DNA of 63,799 bases from Ereboglobus sp. PH5-10 (GTDB taxonomy: Bacteria; Verrucomicrobiota; Verrucomicrobiia; Opitutales; Opitutaceae), in contig NZ_JAQFIP010000015.1 of NCBI RefSeq assembly GCF_029504735.1, positions 1 through 63,799 of the forward strand, in the 5' to 3' direction. The notes beneath the pieces were generated by a model. That model had not been told where the DNA came from. It saw only the letters and a program-made list of their open reading frames with translations, and searched no databases. This document shows positions 34,736 to 43,640 of this stretch, piece after piece (within the stretch, counting starts at the first letter, position 1; each line of letters opens with the position of its first letter). The position numbers were made by a program, and so were the translations under genes.

Positions 34736-37270
34736 TTACGTGTGCACGATTTCGCAGGCGCCGCCGGCGCAGGCGATGTGCTCGGCGAGTTTGGTCTCGT
34801 CGGTTTCCTCGCGCATCTTGGTGTAGTCAACTTTGTTCGGACGAAGCATGTTCCAGCGGATGATGTCGCTCTCGGTGGCGACTTCCTCGCGGGGGGCTTG
34901 CGCATAGATTTTGTCGCCGGCGTCCTGGAGGAGCGAGATGCCGGTGAAGGATTCGCGGTGCTCCCAGATGAATTCCTCGACGTCGTTCCACTCGGTCGGG
35001 CTGACGGTGCAGGTGTTGGAGACGTTGTGGTGCAGGTTCGGCGAGCGCGACTCGGGGTCGCCGCCGGGGATGACCCAGGACTGCTGCACGAGCTCGACGA
35101 GTTGCAGGAATTGCAGCGCGTTGATGTCCTTGCGCAGGATCGCTTGCGGCGCGGCCTCTACGGGGAAGGAGATGACGTCGTCGGTGTCGGGGTTGTAGAC
35201 GGACGCCTCGGTCATCTGCGGGTTGTATTGCTTGAAGAACGAGTAGATGGGTTCCTTGCGGTTGGCCTGCACGCGGCGGAAGTAGTGGCGCGCGTGGTGC
35301 GGGTGGATGCCGGAGGCGGCGTCGAGGATGAGCGAGGCGGTGCCCTCGGGTTTGCAGGTGGTGAGCTTGGCGGCGGGGCGGATGCCGAGGAGCGACGCGA
35401 CGAGGCGGTTGGTGGCGCGGCAGAGGCGCGCGCCGCGGGTGAGGATTTCGGCGTCGAAGAGGATGTTGGGGTTGTCCATGAAGCCGCAGATGGAAACGCC
35501 GAGGAGCGAGTCGTGCTCGTTGATGAGGCGGGTGACGGGCCCGAGGTAGGGCATGTCGGTGTAGGCGGCTTGAAGGGTGCCGATGGCGGTGGCGGCGATG
35601 CAGCCGTCGAAGAAGTTTTCAACGGTGGTGGCGGCGCGTCCGTTGATGGTTGTCAGATTGCACATCTGGAAACCGGAGAGGCGCGTGGTGCCGGGGAGGT
35701 CGCCCTTGTAGCCCCAGGCGAAGAGTTTCGAGACTTCCTCGCCGGAGAGTTCCCAATCGACGATGGGCAGGAGGTTGATTTCGGCGCAGGGGTTGCAGCC
35801 GGCCTCGGGGTTGTCGGAGAAGAAGAAGCCGGGCTCGCCGAATTCCTTTTGCGCCTTGAAGAGTTTTTTGAAGTGGGCGCGGTTGTCCTCGGTGCGGGCG
35901 AGGACGGCGGAGTTGTTAGAGGCGGAGCGGTGCGGGTGTTTGTCGAACCAGTTGCCGGTCTTGGCGTTCATCATTTCCTCGTCGTCGGGCGAGAAGAGGC
36001 AGATGGTCGCGGAGCGGCGGATGCCGCCGGCGAGCACGGCCTTGGCGAGGAACATGTTGATATCGTAAACTTCGATGGGGCGCAGGGCGCGGCCCGCGGC
36101 TTGCGAGAGGATTTCCTCGACTTGCGTGAGGGCGCGCTTGAGCGGGAGGTGACCGGGGGCCTTGCCGCCGGAGGTTTTGAGGGGGAGGCCGCGCGAGCGG
36201 ATGAGCGAGTAGTTGAACTCGATTTTTTTGCCCTCGTAGAAGGACTGGAAGAGGGCGTGCACGGCGTCGGACCAGCCCTCGATGGTGTCGGGGATGTGGT
36301 AGTGCCAGACGGGCAGGTCGTATTCGTTGGCGCGGGCGGGCAGCGAGGGGAGCATGGCGACGTGGTGCTTTTGCACCGAGAAGCCGACGCCGCAGCCGGA
36401 GAGGAGGAGGTAGAGGTATTCGCGGAAGAACTCGACGCGGTCAACATTCGCGAAGGAGCAGTTGAACATGCGCGAGTGGTTTTTGAGGATGGCCTCGCCG
36501 CCGAATTGCATGGAGCGCATCGAGGGGAGGACTTGCTTGGCGGCGACCTTGTCGAACGCGAGCTGGATGATGTCGTAGAGGCGTTTGTTGCCGAGGGTGG
36601 CGAGGAGTTGCGGGGCGGCGTCCCCGGCGAGCGCGGCGATATCCTCGGGGAGTTTTTCGGGGATGCGCGCGTCGATTTTGCCGGCGAAATGGGTGAGGTG
36701 CATGTCGCGCACGCGGTCGGTGGCCTCGGTGAAGGTTTCGCGGCGCTTGAGGTCGGGGCGGTAACGGGCGTATTTCGCCATGGCGATGTAGTCGCCGAGT
36801 CCGTTTTCCTCGTATTTGGCGAGGCGGTTGGCGGCGTGCTGCATGCGGTAGAGCACGTAGGAGCGGGCGACTTCCCAGTTGCCGGAGGCGGCGATGGCCT
36901 TTTCAACGGCGTCCTGGATTTGCTCGATGGTGGGGTGTTTGCCTTCGCGGTAGTAGAGTTCGAGCATCTGCGAGACGCTTTCGCCAAGGCGGGCGGCCTC
37001 GGCAAAGATGTCGGGGCTCACGCCGTATTGGGCGAGGAAGTCGTCGCGGGACGGATTGTCGGTGTTGCCGGTGCGCACCTCGTGGAAGGCGAGCGCGATG
37101 GCGCGGGTGACCTTGTTTTGGTCGTAGCGGGCCTTGGAGCCGTCGCGCTTGAGAACCATGCGGGCATCCGCAGGGATACTGCGGTTGAGCAATTGGGCTC
37201 CTTTGGTGATGGTCGCCGCGGGTTCGCTTGGAAGGATGTTGGAGATGGAAAAAGGGAGGGAAGACTTCAT
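34736..37270 (-). CDS. nrdJ: Adenosylcobalamin-dependent (class II) ribonucleotide reductase
   Basis: This enzyme reduces ribonucleotides to deoxyribonucleotides using a B12-derived radical, so it works with or without oxygen. The 844-residue product has an N-terminal ATP-cone (RMVLKRDGSKARYDQNKVTR), the FNCSFANVD substrate-reducing Cys (about residue 267), the NPCAEINL thiyl-radical Cys (about residue 491), and a C-terminal CAGGAC pair (CX4C spacing of monomeric RTPR-type enzymes) for electron delivery. No class I small subunit is nearby. The upstream region shows no B12-box-like sequence, so cobalamin riboswitch control is not supported here. Confidence 0.92.
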   Translation of the reverse strand: MKSSLPFSISNILPSEPAATITKGAQLLNRSIPADARMVLKRDGSKARYDQNKVTRAIALAFHEVRTGNTDNPSRDDFLAQYGVSPDIFAEAARLGESVSQMLELYYREGKHPTIEQIQDAVEKAIAASGNWEVARSYVLYRMQHAANRLAKYEENGLGDYIAMAKYARYRPDLKRRETFTEATDRVRDMHLTHFAGKIDARIPEKLPEDIAALAGDAAPQLLATLGNKRLYDIIQLAFDKVAAKQVLPSMRSMQFGGEAILKNHSRMFNCSFANVDRVEFFREYLYLLLSGCGVGFSVQKHHVAMLPSLPARANEYDLPVWHYHIPDTIEGWSDAVHALFQSFYEGKKIEFNYSLIRSRGLPLKTSGGKAPGHLPLKRALTQVEEILSQAAGRALRPIEVYDINMFLAKAVLAGGIRRSATICLFSPDDEEMMNAKTGNWFDKHPHRSASNNSAVLARTEDNRAHFKKLFKAQKEFGEPGFFFSDNPEAGCNPCAEINLLPIVDWELSGEEVSKLFAWGYKGDLPGTTRLSGFQMCNLTTINGRAATTVENFFDGCIAATAIGTLQAAYTDMPYLGPVTRLINEHDSLLGVSICGFMDNPNILFDAEILTRGARLCRATNRLVASLLGIRPAAKLTTCKPEGTASLILDAASGIHPHHARHYFRRVQANRKEPIYSFFKQYNPQMTEASVYNPDTDDVISFPVEAAPQAILRKDINALQFLQLVELVQQSWVIPGGDPESRSPNLHHNVSNTCTVSPTEWNDVEEFIWEHRESFTGISLLQDAGDKIYAQAPREEVATESDIIRWNMLRPNKVDYTKMREETDETKLAEHIACAGGACEIVHT

Positions 37271-37738
37271 GACAGAAAAACCAATGTAGTGGATGAGTTT
37301 GAAAGGTTGGGCGAGTTTTAAATGTAGTTTTTTTTGAAAATTTTTTGGTTCATAACTAATTAACTATCAATGAATTAAAATGTTACTCACAGAGTGCTCA
37401 CATTTAAGCAAAACTGAAGCTATGCAGAAGAAAAATTATAGGGTCGGGGTTTTTTTCGGGGGTAAATTTGGGGTGAATATGGCGCAAAAATCGGGGTCTT
37501 TTTTTGCGATTTTTTGGGTCGTTTTTTGGGCAAAGTCGCTATGGGAAAATGAATATGTATTCGATTTTTAAATACGATTATTTGCAATGACGAGGGGCGG
37601 GGGAAATGTAAAAATAATGCGATTTTTTGCATGAGTGTCAATTTTCCGGCCATGTTTTGCGCGGGTTTCGGTGATTTTTTTTGTGCGCGTGTGATTGGTG
37701 ATTGAGCGTTGCGGCCAAGGCTCTCTAACGTGGCGGTC
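37271..37738. other. AT-rich divergent intergenic region (468 bases)
   Basis: This gap separates the divergent nrdJ and zinc-ribbon genes and should hold both promoters. It is AT-rich with long T and A runs (for instance at 37327-37350) and G/T-rich stretches at 37440-37530. I find no cobalamin riboswitch, no NrdR-box-like pair and no convincing -35/-10 pair. A 63-codon plus-strand ORF at 37380-37571 looks spurious because of its low-complexity Phe/Gly/Trp composition. Confidence 0.5.
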
Positions 37739-38440
37739 ATGCGCCATCCTGCCATCGATAATCTCCTCATACTCCAGAATCGTGACACCAAGCGAATCCA
37801 GCTGGAGACAGAAATCAAGTCGGTGCCTGATTTAGTTCGCGCCGTGGAGGAAAAAATCCTCGCGGACAAGAAGGCAATCGAGGATGCGAGGACGGAGTTG
37901 ATGGATCTCGAAACCCAAAAAAAACTAATCGAGACGGAGATCGGCACGATGCAGGGCACGCTCGGAAAATACAAAACGCAACAATCGCTGGTGCGCAAAA
38001 ACGACGAATACCAGGCGCTCGGCCAGCAGATCGCATCGACCGAGGCCGCCATCGGCGGGCTCGAGGAAAAGGAGCTGGGCGTGATGTTCGAGATTGACGG
38101 GGCGAAGGTGAAATTCGCCGATGCCGAAAAAGTGCTCAAGGATAACATCGCCGGGCACGAATCGCGAATCGCGACATTGCGCGAGCGCGAGAAAAACCTG
38201 GCCGTGGAGCTGGCCGCCGCGCAGGCCGAGGTGGCGAAGGCGCGCGAGCCGCTGGACGCGTTGAGCCTGCGTTTATACGACCGGATCGCGGAGCGCACGC
38301 AGCCGGTGGTCGCCGCCGTGCACGGCGGAAATTGCGATGGCTGCCACCTGAAGGTTTCCGGCGAGTCGGAATCAAACGCGCGCAAAGGCGAGGTTCTCGC
38401 GACGTGCGATCAGTGCGGGCGAATCATCTGGTGGGATTGA
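37739..38440 (+). CDS. Coiled-coil protein with C4 zinc ribbon
   Basis: The product is 233 residues. After MRHPAIDNLLILQ it forms a long antiparallel coiled coil (about residues 15-180, rich in Glu/Lys with IETEIGTMQGTLGKYKTQQS) and ends in a zinc ribbon (NCDGCHLKV ... TCDQCGRIIWWD). This is the widespread CT398/CdsZ-like or C4-type zinc-ribbon family, whose role in most bacteria is undefined. The ATG at 37739 begins the conserved opening; the frame continues 10 codons upstream. The 293-base gap that follows (38441-38733) contains no gene or clear terminator. Confidence 0.85.
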   Translation: MRHPAIDNLLILQNRDTKRIQLETEIKSVPDLVRAVEEKILADKKAIEDARTELMDLETQKKLIETEIGTMQGTLGKYKTQQSLVRKNDEYQALGQQIASTEAAIGGLEEKELGVMFEIDGAKVKFADAEKVLKDNIAGHESRIATLREREKNLAVELAAAQAEVAKAREPLDALSLRLYDRIAERTQPVVAAVHGGNCDGCHLKVSGESESNARKGEVLATCDQCGRIIWWD

Positions 38441-38733
38441 GCCGGCGCGGTTCGGAGCCGCGCAAAAAGCGCGCGCATCCACTCCCGTTTCTAAAATAAC
38501 GCCGGCGTTTGTTGCGGCGAACCGCCCCGCATGGCACCTCCGCCCGGTGCCGGGAAAGACCTTCAAAAAGGCTCGACAGGCGAACTCCTTGGCGGGAAGT
38601 TTCTCGTGTCCTAGTTTCGCCGGTTCCCTTGCCAAAACAAACCCTTTCCTGTCCCGCAATAAAGTCCCCGCCCCGATTTTGTGCCCCTTGTTTTTCCGCA
38701 GTTTCATTTGATTTTTTTATCGATTCTGAATCC

Positions 38734-40317
38734 ATGAGCACGCCCTCCCAAAACACCGCCCTCCCCAAAACCGTCATTGACCGTCGCACTTTTGCCAAAA
38801 CCGCCGCGCTTGCCGGAGCCGGGCTTGCGATGGGCTCCACGCTCGCCAGCGTGGCCGATCCCGCCCCGGCCATTGCCGACGCCTCCGGGGGCAGGCGCCG
38901 TCGCTACGCCATCGTTGGTTGCGGCGGGCGTCACCGCATGTATCTCAAAGCCATCCTTAACCAATACAAGGACGTCGCGGAGATCGTCGCCGTATGCGAC
39001 GTGAACAAGGGCCGAGCCGAGAGCGCGGCGAAAAGCGCCAAAAAAGCAGGTGTGCCGATCAAGGCGTATTATCCCGAATCCAATCCCCCGAAACCCGATT
39101 TCGACCGGCTGATCCCCGAATTCGAGCAGATGATCAGGGAAACCAGGCCCGACATCATCATCGTCACCACCACCGACTGCGCGCACGATCGCTACATCGT
39201 CAAGGCGATGGAAATGGGCTGCGACACCATCACCGAAAAACCCATGACCATAACCGCCGGGAAATGCCAGCGCATCCTCGACGCGAAAAAACGCACCGGC
39301 AAAAAAGTCCGCGTCACCTTCAACTACCGCTACTCCCCGCCCCGCACCCAAGTGAAGGATATCCTCATGTCCGGCGCGATCGGCGACATCCTCTCGGTCG
39401 ATTTCACCTGGCTGCTCAACACCCGACACGGAGCCGATTATTTCCGCCGCTGGCACAGCAACAAAATCAACTCCGGCGGCCTCATGATCCACAAGGCCAC
39501 GCACCACTTCGACCTCGTCAACTGGTGGCTCAGCGCCTCGCCCGTCGAAGTCACCGCCGTCGGCAAGCGCGAATTCTACACGCCCGCGATGATCAAGCGC
39601 TTCGGCCTCAAGGGTCCCGGCGAACGCTGCATGACCTGCCCCGAGGGCGACAAATGCGGCTTTCACATCGACCTCCCCGGCACCCCCGGCATCCGCACCA
39701 TGTATCTCGACAACGAAAAATACGACGGCTACATGCGCGACCGCTGCGCCTTCCGCCCCGACATCGACATCGAGGACACCATGAACGTGATCGTGAAATA
39801 CGACACCGGCGCCACGCTCAGCTACAGCCTCAACGCCTTCAACGCCTGGGAAGGCTACCAAATCGCCTTCAACGGCACCAAGGGCCGCCTCGAGCACTCC
39901 ATCGTCGAGCAAATCTACATGAACGCCGCCGACGGCGACGACAAGCAAGGCGCGATCAAAGCCGGCGGCACGGTGGTGCGCGTCATCCCGCTCCGCGACC
40001 CCGCCACCGAGCACACCCCTTGGAAAGGCACGGGCAGCCACGGTGGTGGCGACATCGTCATGCTCAACGACGTTTTCCTCCCGAATCCCCCCGCCGACAA
40101 ATACCAGCGCAACTCCGACGAGCGCGGCGGCGCCGAGTCAATTCTCATCGGCGCGGCGGCCAACATGAGTTTCGAGACCGGCCGGCCGGTGAAAATCGCG
40201 GACATCGTCAAGGGCTTGAAAAAGCCCGACTATCCGCCGATGCCCACCAACAAAGACCCGGTCGAAATGCCCCGCCGCCTCCCGGCGCGCAAGCCGTCCT
40301 TAAAAAAGAAAGCCTGA
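38734..40317 (+). CDS. Tat-exported Gfo/Idh/MocA-family oxidoreductase
   Basis: The product is 527 residues. A Tat signal (RRTFAKTAALAGAGLAMG) precedes a Rossmann domain (YAIVGCGGRHRMYLK, VAVCDVNKGRAESAAKSA) and the EKPMT motif with the catalytic Lys, then a substrate domain (INSGGLMIHKATHHFDLVNW). A Cys cluster (CMTCPEGDKC) near residue 300 is typical of secreted members. It probably oxidises or epimerises glycan-derived sugars in the periplasm with bound NAD(P). I chose the ATG at 38734; upstream codons in frame are unlike the family. Such genes are abundant in Verrucomicrobiota and Planctomycetes. Confidence 0.88.
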   Translation: MSTPSQNTALPKTVIDRRTFAKTAALAGAGLAMGSTLASVADPAPAIADASGGRRRRYAIVGCGGRHRMYLKAILNQYKDVAEIVAVCDVNKGRAESAAKSAKKAGVPIKAYYPESNPPKPDFDRLIPEFEQMIRETRPDIIIVTTTDCAHDRYIVKAMEMGCDTITEKPMTITAGKCQRILDAKKRTGKKVRVTFNYRYSPPRTQVKDILMSGAIGDILSVDFTWLLNTRHGADYFRRWHSNKINSGGLMIHKATHHFDLVNWWLSASPVEVTAVGKREFYTPAMIKRFGLKGPGERCMTCPEGDKCGFHIDLPGTPGIRTMYLDNEKYDGYMRDRCAFRPDIDIEDTMNVIVKYDTGATLSYSLNAFNAWEGYQIAFNGTKGRLEHSIVEQIYMNAADGDDKQGAIKAGGTVVRVIPLRDPATEHTPWKGTGSHGGGDIVMLNDVFLPNPPADKYQRNSDERGGAESILIGAAANMSFETGRPVKIADIVKGLKKPDYPPMPTNKDPVEMPRRLPARKPSLKKKA

Positions 40318-40539
40318 CTGCGATAGCGCGCCATGTCGTCTCGCGTGGCGTGGACAAATCGCACTCCGTGCCGGCGGCATGCAAGAGTCTCCTGTTGCGC
40401 ACCGCGCTTGGCTGTTTGCAACAAACACCAACCCCGTCAGGGCTGGCGCAACCCTCCCGAAAATTTGAAATTTTGGAAAACGGGATTTATTTGATGTTGG
40501 CCGAGCTCCGCCTCACAAGATAAGGATTTCAGAAATCAG

Positions 40540-40597
40540 AGAACCAAGGGAAATCTGAAATCCCAATTCCGCATTCCGAAATCCGCACTTCGCATTT
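40540..40597. repeat. Intergenic repeat of CATTCCGAAATCCGCA type before ilvD
   Basis: The segment just before ilvD holds AAATCTGAAATCCCAATTCC and CATTCCGAAATCCGCACTTC, the inverse of words in the gap before thyX (62671-62700, GATTTCGGATTGCGGATC). These are AT-richer than their surroundings and look like another intergenic repeat family. The rest of the 280-base gap 40318-40597 contains no gene. Confidence 0.5.
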
Positions 40598-42427
40598 ATG
40601 AAACACGCACTCCGCTCCGACATCACCACCCAGGGCCGCCGCATGGCCGGCGCGCGCGCACTCTGGCGCGCCAACGGCATGACCGACGCCCAAATGGGCA
40701 AACCCCTCATCGCCATCGTCAACTCCTTCACGCAATTCGTCCCCGGCCACACCCACCTCCACGACGTCGGCCAGTTCGTGAAACGCGAAATCGAGGCCCA
40801 AGGCTGTTTCGCCGCCGAGTTCAACACCATCGCCATCGACGACGGCATCGCCATGGGCCACGACGGCATGCTCTACTCGCTCCCCTCGCGCGACCTCATC
40901 GCCGACTCCGTCGAATACATGGTCAACGCCCACAAGGCCGACGCCATGATCTGCATCTCCAATTGCGACAAAATCACCCCCGGCATGTTGATGGCCGCCA
41001 TGCGCCTCAACATCCCCGCCATCTTCGTCTCCGGCGGCCCCATGGAAGCCGGCGCGCTCGGCGAACGCCACCTCGACCTCATCAACGTCATGATCGAGTC
41101 CGCCGACGACGCCATCCCCGACGCCCAAATCGAAAAACTCGAGCACGCCGCCTGCCCCACCTGCGGCTCCTGCTCCGGCATGTTCACCGCCAACTCCATG
41201 AACTGCCTCAACGAAGCCATCGGCCTCGCCCTCCCAGGCAACGGCACCATCGTCGCCACCCATAAAAACCGCCTCCAACTCTTCAAGGACGCCGCCCGCC
41301 TCATCGTCGAAAACGCCCGCAAATACTACCGCGACGGCGACGACACCGTCCTCCCCCGCTCCATCGCCACCCGCCAGTCCTTCCTCAACGCCATGTCGCT
41401 CGACATCGCCATGGGCGGCTCCACGAACACGATTCTCCACCTCCTCGCCATCGCCAACGAAGCCCAAGTCAACTTCACGATGGACGACATCGACGCCCTC
41501 TCCCGCCGCGTCCCCTGCCTCTGCAAAGTCGCCCCCAACACCGAAAAATACCACATTCAGGACGTGAACCGCGCCGGCGGCATCCTCGGCATCATGGCCG
41601 AGCTCGCCTCCGCCAACCTCATCGACACCGCCCAACCCCGCGCCGACGGCCTCACCCTCGCCCAAGCCATCGCCAAATACAACATCGCCACCGCGACACC
41701 CGACCCCGAAGCCGCGCGCATCTACACCTCCGCGCCCGCCAACCGCTTCAACCTCAAAATGGGCTCCCAGGACAGCGCCTACAAAACTCTCGACACCGAC
41801 CGCGCCGCCGGCTGCATCCGCGACATCGCGCACGCCTACACCAAGGACGGCGGCCTCGCCATCCTCAAAGGCAACATCGCCGAAAAAGGCTGCGTCGTGA
41901 AAACCGCCGGCGTCGATGAAAGCATCTTCAAGTTCACCGGCGCCGCGCACGTCTTCCATTCGCAAGACGACGCCTGCCGCGCCATCCTCCTCGACCAGAT
42001 CAAAGCCGGCGACATCGTCGTTATCATTTACGAAGGCCCCAAAGGCGGCCCCGGCATGCAGGAAATGCTCTACCCCACGAGCTACATAAAATCCAAGCAC
42101 CTCGGCAAGCAATGCGCCCTCATCACCGACGGCCGCTTTAGCGGAGGCACCTCCGGACTCTCCATCGGCCACGTCTCGCCCGAGGCGGCCAGCGGCGGCG
42201 CCATCGCGCTCGTCCGCGACGGTGACACCATCGAAATCGACATCCCCGCGCGCAAAATCCACCTCGCCGTAACTGATGCCGAACTTGCCAAGCGCCGCGC
42301 CGAGGAAGAAGCCCGCGGCAAACTCGCCTACAAGCCGATCCGCGACCGCATCGTGAGCAAGGCGCTCCGCGCCTACGCCCGCGACGTAGCCAGCGCCGAC
42401 CTCGGCGGCGTGCGGATCATAGAGTAG
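40598..42427 (+). CDS. ilvD: Dihydroxy-acid dehydratase
   Basis: IlvD makes 2-keto acids in isoleucine, valine and pantothenate synthesis using an Fe-S cluster. The 609-residue product has the opening [19 protein letters not shown], the cluster ligands in [12 protein letters not shown] and [30 protein letters not shown], and the C-terminal [19 protein letters not shown]. The length matches the E. coli-type subgroup (about 610). Third-codon positions are almost all C. No other ilv genes are adjacent. A repeat-derived hairpin follows the stop directly. Confidence 0.95.
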   Translation: MKHALRSDITTQGRRMAGARALWRANGMTDAQMGKPLIAIVNSFTQFVPGHTHLHDVGQFVKREIEAQGCFAAEFNTIAIDDGIAMGHDGMLYSLPSRDLIADSVEYMVNAHKADAMICISNCDKITPGMLMAAMRLNIPAIFVSGGPMEAGALGERHLDLINVMIESADDAIPDAQIEKLEHAACPTCGSCSGMFTANSMNCLNEAIGLALPGNGTIVATHKNRLQLFKDAARLIVENARKYYRDGDDTVLPRSIATRQSFLNAMSLDIAMGGSTNTILHLLAIANEAQVNFTMDDIDALSRRVPCLCKVAPNTEKYHIQDVNRAGGILGIMAELASANLIDTAQPRADGLTLAQAIAKYNIATATPDPEAARIYTSAPANRFNLKMGSQDSAYKTLDTDRAAGCIRDIAHAYTKDGGLAILKGNIAEKGCVVKTAGVDESIFKFTGAAHVFHSQDDACRAILLDQIKAGDIVVIIYEGPKGGPGMQEMLYPTSYIKSKHLGKQCALITDGRFSGGTSGLSIGHVSPEAASGGAIALVRDGDTIEIDIPARKIHLAVTDAELAKRRAEEEARGKLAYKPIRDRIVSKALRAYARDVASADLGGVRIIE

Positions 42428-42447
42428 GGGCGTCGCTCGCGACGCCC
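42428..42447 (+). terminator. Hairpin directly after ilvD
   Basis: GGGCGTCG and CGACGCCC form an 8-bp stem with a 4-base loop starting one base after the ilvD stop. There is no T-run. The surrounding GTAGGGGCG...GACGCCCTC sequence is a shorter relative of the repeat at 30455-30555, so it may be a repeat that doubles as a terminator. Confidence 0.45.
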
Positions 42448-42479
42448 TCCGCCCCACCTTTCGCTCATCAGCCAGATCG

Positions 42480-42572
42480 GCCCGATCCGACAACTCGGTT
42501 CGATCAGCCCCATCTGTCCGATCCGCCCACTCCCCCAACTGTAAACTGAAAACTGTAAACCATAAACTCCGC
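42480..42572. repeat. Low-complexity intergenic repeats before the four-helix-bundle gene
   Basis: Two word families occupy this gap: GATCGGCCCGATCCG / CTGTCCGATCCGCC at the left and ACTGTAAACTGAAAACTGTA / AACCATAAACTCC at the right. They are typical repetitive intergenic fillers; no open frame or promoter pattern is convincing. Confidence 0.4.
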
Positions 42573-42578
42573 CCCACC

Positions 42579-43376
42579 ATGCCCGCCCAAACCCCTGCCC
42601 CGATCATCCGCCCGCACGGCGGCTACCGCACGCTGCGCGCGCACCAAGTCGCGACGCTCATTTACGACAACACCTACTGGTTCTGCGAACGCCACATCCG
42701 CCGTGACGACGCCCGCCTCCGCGACCAAATGGTGCACGCCGCCCGCAGCGGACGCCAAAACATCGCTGAAGGCTCGCGTCGCGCCGGCACCTCCAACACC
42801 ACCGAAATCCGACTCATCGATGTCGCCCGCGCCAGCCTTGAGGAACTCCTCAACGACTACGAAGACTACCTCCGCCAGCACCGCCTCCCCGAGTGGAACA
42901 AAGACCACCCCGAGGCCCTCCGCATCCGCCGCGTCCACAACACCGCCACGCTCCCCACCGACGACGACTTTCGCCACCGCTACCGCGAATCCCAGGACGC
43001 CCTCAATGCCCTCTATTCCCGCTGGCTCGAAAACGACGACCCCGCGATCCGCGCCAACGCCCTCATCTGCCTGATCCACCAAGCCAACTACCTCCTCGAC
43101 CAACTCCTGAAAGAACTCGGCGAAAACTTCGTCGAGCAAGGCGGCTTCACCGAACACCTGGCGACCCTCCGAGCCGACCACCGCGCCAACGCAATGCCGA
43201 CTGCCAAGTCTGCCTCCGCCGACGCCCCCAACTGCCCCCAATGCGGCCAGCCCATGCGCCAGCGCACGGCAAGCAAAGGCCGCAACGTCGGCAAACCCTT
43301 CTGGGGCTGCACCGCCTACCCCACCTGCAAAGGCACCCTCGAAATTCCTTCCACTCCGTCCCCAAAATCCACCTGA
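42579..43376 (+). CDS. Four-helix-bundle protein fused to a topoisomerase-type zinc ribbon
   Basis: The product is 265 residues. Residues about 15-110 (YRTLRAHQVATLIYDNTYWF; QMVHAARSGRQNIAEGSRRA; ASLEELLNDYEDYLRQ) match the S23/IVP-like four-helix bundle seen in 23S rRNA intervening-sequence proteins and, more distantly, in Avd accessory proteins. The C-terminal 55 residues carry CPQCGQPMRQR ... GKPFWGCTAYPTCKGTL, the zinc ribbon of topoisomerase I tails. The ribbon suggests single-stranded nucleic-acid binding. The function is unknown. It lies just upstream of the restriction-modification cassette. Confidence 0.75.
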   Translation: MPAQTPAPIIRPHGGYRTLRAHQVATLIYDNTYWFCERHIRRDDARLRDQMVHAARSGRQNIAEGSRRAGTSNTTEIRLIDVARASLEELLNDYEDYLRQHRLPEWNKDHPEALRIRRVHNTATLPTDDDFRHRYRESQDALNALYSRWLENDDPAIRANALICLIHQANYLLDQLLKELGENFVEQGGFTEHLATLRADHRANAMPTAKSASADAPNCPQCGQPMRQRTASKGRNVGKPFWGCTAYPTCKGTLEIPSTPSPKST

Positions 43377-43640
43377 TAAGTCCGCTCAGTCTGTTCAGTC
43401 CTCCACGCCCTTCTACTCCGCTCCCGCCACCGTCCAGCAACCACCGCGCTTTCTGTAATCTGCTTCGCATACATATTCGCACCATGCAAAATTCAGCGGA
43501 AAAAACAGTCCCCTTGACCCGTCGAAATTGCGCAAGCAATGTGATTGCCCTACTCATCACAACAACCACTCAACAACTGCTTCATCAGAGCAACCAACCT
43601 ATTTTCCCGGATTTAATCCAAGGTTTTTGATCACCAAAAA

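Noticed and set aside
34742-37321. 859-codon plus-strand ORF opposite nrdJ
   Set aside because: It is an antisense shadow of a highly biased GC-rich gene; its sequence is Gly/Val/Glu-rich low complexity with no domain, whereas the minus strand encodes a complete class II RNR.
37380-37571. 63-codon ORF in the AT-rich gap upstream of nrdJ
   Set aside because: Composition (Phe, Gly, Trp, Lys runs) reflects T/G-rich intergenic DNA; no start context and no similarity to a known small protein.
37271-37738. Cobalamin riboswitch upstream of the class II RNR
   Set aside because: No GCCACTG-type B12 box or matching stem framework was seen in this AT-rich region.
37420-38385. 321-codon minus-strand ORF opposite the zinc-ribbon coiled-coil gene
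   Set aside because: Ser/Phe-rich composition and no domain; the plus strand encodes a well-formed zinc-ribbon protein.
40529-42607. 692-codon minus-strand ORF opposite ilvD
   Set aside because: Same reason: low-complexity antisense frame caused by C at nearly all third codon positions in ilvD.
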